Shown piece after piece: positions 6,788 to 8,377 of a stretch of DNA of 8,377 nt. This DNA comes from JAHBWI01 sp035715525 (GTDB taxonomy: Bacteria; Nitrospirota; Nitrospiria; Nitrospirales; Nitrospiraceae), in the NCBI GenBank assembly GCA_035715525.1, contig DASTLA010000036.1, positions 1 through 8,377 of the forward strand. Reading direction: 5' to 3'. Position numbers and translations under genes: made by a program. The notes under the pieces were generated by a model that saw only the letters and a program-made list of their open reading frames with translations, did no database searches and was not told the origin of the DNA. Every line of letters starts with the position of its first letter. Position 1 is the stretch's first letter.

Positions 6788-6816
6788 TTCTTACCCGAAG
6801 GTGCTGCGACAGTCAA
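6788..6816 (-). promoter_or_regulatory. Possible sigma70-type promoter for fabF-acp-lpxD
   Basis: On the minus strand, TTGACT (6811-6816, five of six to the -35 consensus) and TAAGAA (6788-6793, three of six to the -10) are separated by exactly 17 bases. Transcription would start near 6781, leaving a leader of about 30 bases before the fabF ATG. The site lies in the 100-base gap after lptG, the only gap of that size in the minus-strand cluster. The -10 match is modest. Confidence 0.4.
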
Positions 6817-6852
6817 TGAACACCGGCGCAGGTCCCCTCATCGGAGCCCGAC

Positions 6853-7944
6853 TCAGTAGCGCACCTTGAGCATCAAATAACAGCCGAACGTAAGAAACAC
6901 CAGATTCGCCATCCAGCCGGCCAGCATGGGGGAGAGCGCACCCCCGCGTCCCAAGGCCACCGCGACGGAATGCGCGGACCAGTAAAAGAAGCCGACCGCC
7001 ATCGCCTGGCCGATGCCCATCGCCATCCCGCTGCCTCGCACGCCGGTGCGGCGAAGGCTCAACGCGATGCCGACCAGAACCATGATGATCGTCACGAAAG
7101 GAAAGGCCACGCGGGCATAATAGTCGGTCACCAGTCGCGGCAAGCTGGTGCCGTTTTGCTGCAGGCGCTCCACGTAGCCCCGAATATCCTTCAGCGTCAT
7201 GGTTTCCGAATCCAATTCGAGCCAAGTGGTGAAATCTTCCGGTATTTGCGCCAGAGCGAGCGGCGCTGAGCCGAACGCAGTCACGGTGACGCTGCCGTCC
7301 TGATGAAAGCGGCGCCGGTTCCCGTCGTGAAGCGTCCAGCCATCCATTGCGTATGTCGCACGGCGCGCCTCCGAAATCTGCTCGAGTTCAAATGCGTCGT
7401 TCAGATGGTAGATGCGGACGTTGTGCAGGACCGCTCCACCGCGCTCGATACTGTCGATGTTCATCAACGTCTGACTCGCGAGCCGTACCCAGGGTTGCGG
7501 CGCCTTGAGCGAGACCGGCGCGGTGCGTTTCTCGATGTGGGTTGCCTTGATGAAATCCGCCCGAGCCAGCGACAGCGGGATGACGGTGCTACTGAACAGC
7601 AACAAAATGATGGCCAGGATCATGCCCAGGAACAAAAACGGCGAGGTAATCCAGTAGAGGCTGATGCCGCAGGCCCGCATCGCGGTGATCTCATGGCTGC
7701 GTGACAGCAATCCGAGGGTCAACAGGGTCGCCATCAACACCGCGAGCGGGGCAATTTGGTATGAGATGGCGGGCATCTTCAGCAGGAAGTACATCAGTAC
7801 GTCGGTGGCATGAGCGTCGTAGCGGAGAAAACGCCGGACTTTTTCGAAGAAGTCGATGACCAGGTACACGGTCATGAGCCCTGAAAAACACATGGCGAAG
7901 ATTTTCAGGTACTCGCGAAGCAGGTAGCGAAAGAGAATGGTCAT
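6853..7944 (-). CDS. lptG: LPS export ABC transporter permease LptG
   Basis: LptG pairs with LptF and the LptB ATPase in the inner membrane to extract LPS and pass it to the periplasmic bridge. The 363-residue protein has the YjgP/YjgQ family plan: three N-terminal transmembrane segments (about 14-33, 62-82, 98-124), a periplasmic beta-jellyroll-like domain (about 130-275), and three C-terminal segments (about 278-297, 305-332, 338-360). The cytoplasmic turn with SRSHEITAMRACGIS (81-95) is the conserved coupling-helix region that contacts LptB in this family. The start ATG follows the lptF stop by one base (TAGCATG), so the two are almost certainly translated together. Which gene is F and which is G is judged from order (F before G) and sequence feel, since the two are distant paralogues. 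No LptB, LptA or LptC gene is in the window. Confidence 0.93.
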   Translation of the reverse strand: MTILFRYLLREYLKIFAMCFSGLMTVYLVIDFFEKVRRFLRYDAHATDVLMYFLLKMPAISYQIAPLAVLMATLLTLGLLSRSHEITAMRACGISLYWITSPFLFLGMILAIILLLFSSTVIPLSLARADFIKATHIEKRTAPVSLKAPQPWVRLASQTLMNIDSIERGGAVLHNVRIYHLNDAFELEQISEARRATYAMDGWTLHDGNRRRFHQDGSVTVTAFGSAPLALAQIPEDFTTWLELDSETMTLKDIRGYVERLQQNGTSLPRLVTDYYARVAFPFVTIIMVLVGIALSLRRTGVRGSGMAMGIGQAMAVGFFYWSAHSVAVALGRGGALSPMLAGWMANLVFLTFGCYLMLKVRY

Positions 7945-7945
7945 G

Positions 7946-8377
7946 CTATTGCCGGCTCATGCGATAGAACCAGATGACGGTAACGACGGCAAAGATCACG
8001 TTCGGCAGCCAGGCCCCCGCGAACGGCGGAATCAGCAAAGTGGTGACGAGGAACTCGCACGCTACGTTCAACACGTAATAGGCGATGACGACGATGACCC
8101 CCACCGCAAAGCCGCCGATGCGCCCGGAACGTTTGGAGACAATGCCGACGGGAACGCCGAGAATGCAGAACACCAAGGAGGCCGCCGGGAACGCCAGGTC
8201 CTTGTAATGCTCCATCAGTCGGCGGAGCGCCGCGGTGTCCGTCCACCCGGACTGATCGAGTTTGGCGCGGATCACGTCGACCGGTGTTCGCTCTTCGGCC
8301 CCGTACAGGCTGGTGCTCAGACTGAGTTTCAGATCATAGCTGGTAAAGGAAATTTTTTGATATTGCTCTGGATCTTG
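7946..8377 (-). CDS. lptF: LPS export ABC transporter permease LptF (C-terminal part, N-terminus outside window)
   Basis: The frame is open from the right edge to TAG at 7946-7948, giving 143 visible residues. They begin in the end of the periplasmic domain, then cover a region with RRLMEHYKDLAFP leading into three hydrophobic segments. These are about 71-90 (LAFPAASLVFCILGVPVGI), a second after the basic turn SKRSGR, and a last one before the C-terminal FYRMSRQ. This matches the C-terminal half of YjgP/YjgQ family permeases, which form a heterodimer with LptG. The GTG at 8273-8275 is internal, not a start, because the residues before it fit the family. The 1-base spacing to lptG supports co-translation. 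Confidence 0.88.
   Translation of the reverse strand, partial: QDPEQYQKISFTSYDLKLSLSTSLYGAEERTPVDVIRAKLDQSGWTDTAALRRLMEHYKDLAFPAASLVFCILGVPVGIVSKRSGRIGGFAVGVIVVIAYYVLNVACEFLVTTLLIPPFAGAWLPNVIFAVVTVIWFYRMSRQ

Noticed and set aside
6103..6816. Open frame of 237 codons on the minus strand overlapping fabF
   Set aside because: It shares the strand but not the frame of fabF, which has all catalytic motifs; the alternative translation is Arg/Gly-rich and meaningless.
1..8377. CRISPR arrays, tRNA or rRNA genes, insertion sequences, phage or defence genes
   Set aside because: No regularly spaced repeats, cloverleaf-like segments, transposase motifs or defence nuclease domains were seen on either strand.

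Overview
The window (about 8.4 kb, GC-rich) looks like chromosomal DNA of a Gram-negative, LPS-making bacterium. The style of the HD-GYP-like protein and the lipid A/LPS gene set suggest Nitrospirota (Nitrospira-like). That assignment comes from protein flavour only; there is no rRNA or other marker here. I see no tRNA, rRNA, CRISPR array, transposase or phage gene.

Left part (1-3048, + strand): two consecutive genes encode paralogous proteins. The first is cut by the left window edge, so only its C-terminal 271 residues are visible. The second is complete (722 codons from a GTG, or 692 from an internal ATG) and reads as a variant HD-GYP domain, a short beta domain, a degenerate Hpt-like helical domain, and a C-terminal helical domain I cannot name. 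The visible part of the first gene matches the last two modules of the second, so they are a tandem duplication of a signalling protein. In both, the residue where Hpt domains carry the phospho-accepting His is Thr. In the second, several HD-GYP metal-site residues are replaced.

Middle (3049-4029): about 340-450 bases without a convincing gene hold several short hairpins and a few DnaA-box-like words. A small four-helix membrane protein of unknown function (+ strand) follows and ends only 10 bases from the convergent end of lpxD.

Right part (4040-8377, - strand, read right to left): lptF (partial, cut by the right edge), lptG, a 100-base gap with a plausible sigma70-type promoter, then a fabF-like ketosynthase, an acyl carrier protein with a basic tail, and lpxD. 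This is an outer-membrane lipid block. FabF and the ACP would make or present acyl chains, LpxD puts a 3-hydroxyacyl chain on the lipid A precursor, and LptF/LptG form the inner-membrane permease that extracts finished LPS for export. Spacing is tight (1 base between lptF and lptG, 3 between acp and lpxD, 28-55 between fabF and acp), consistent with one or two operons.

No clearly new defence or mobile system is present. The most unusual content is the tandem pair of degenerate phosphotransfer/HD-GYP-like proteins with their shared unnamed C-terminal domain, followed by the basic-tailed ACP coupled to lpxD.
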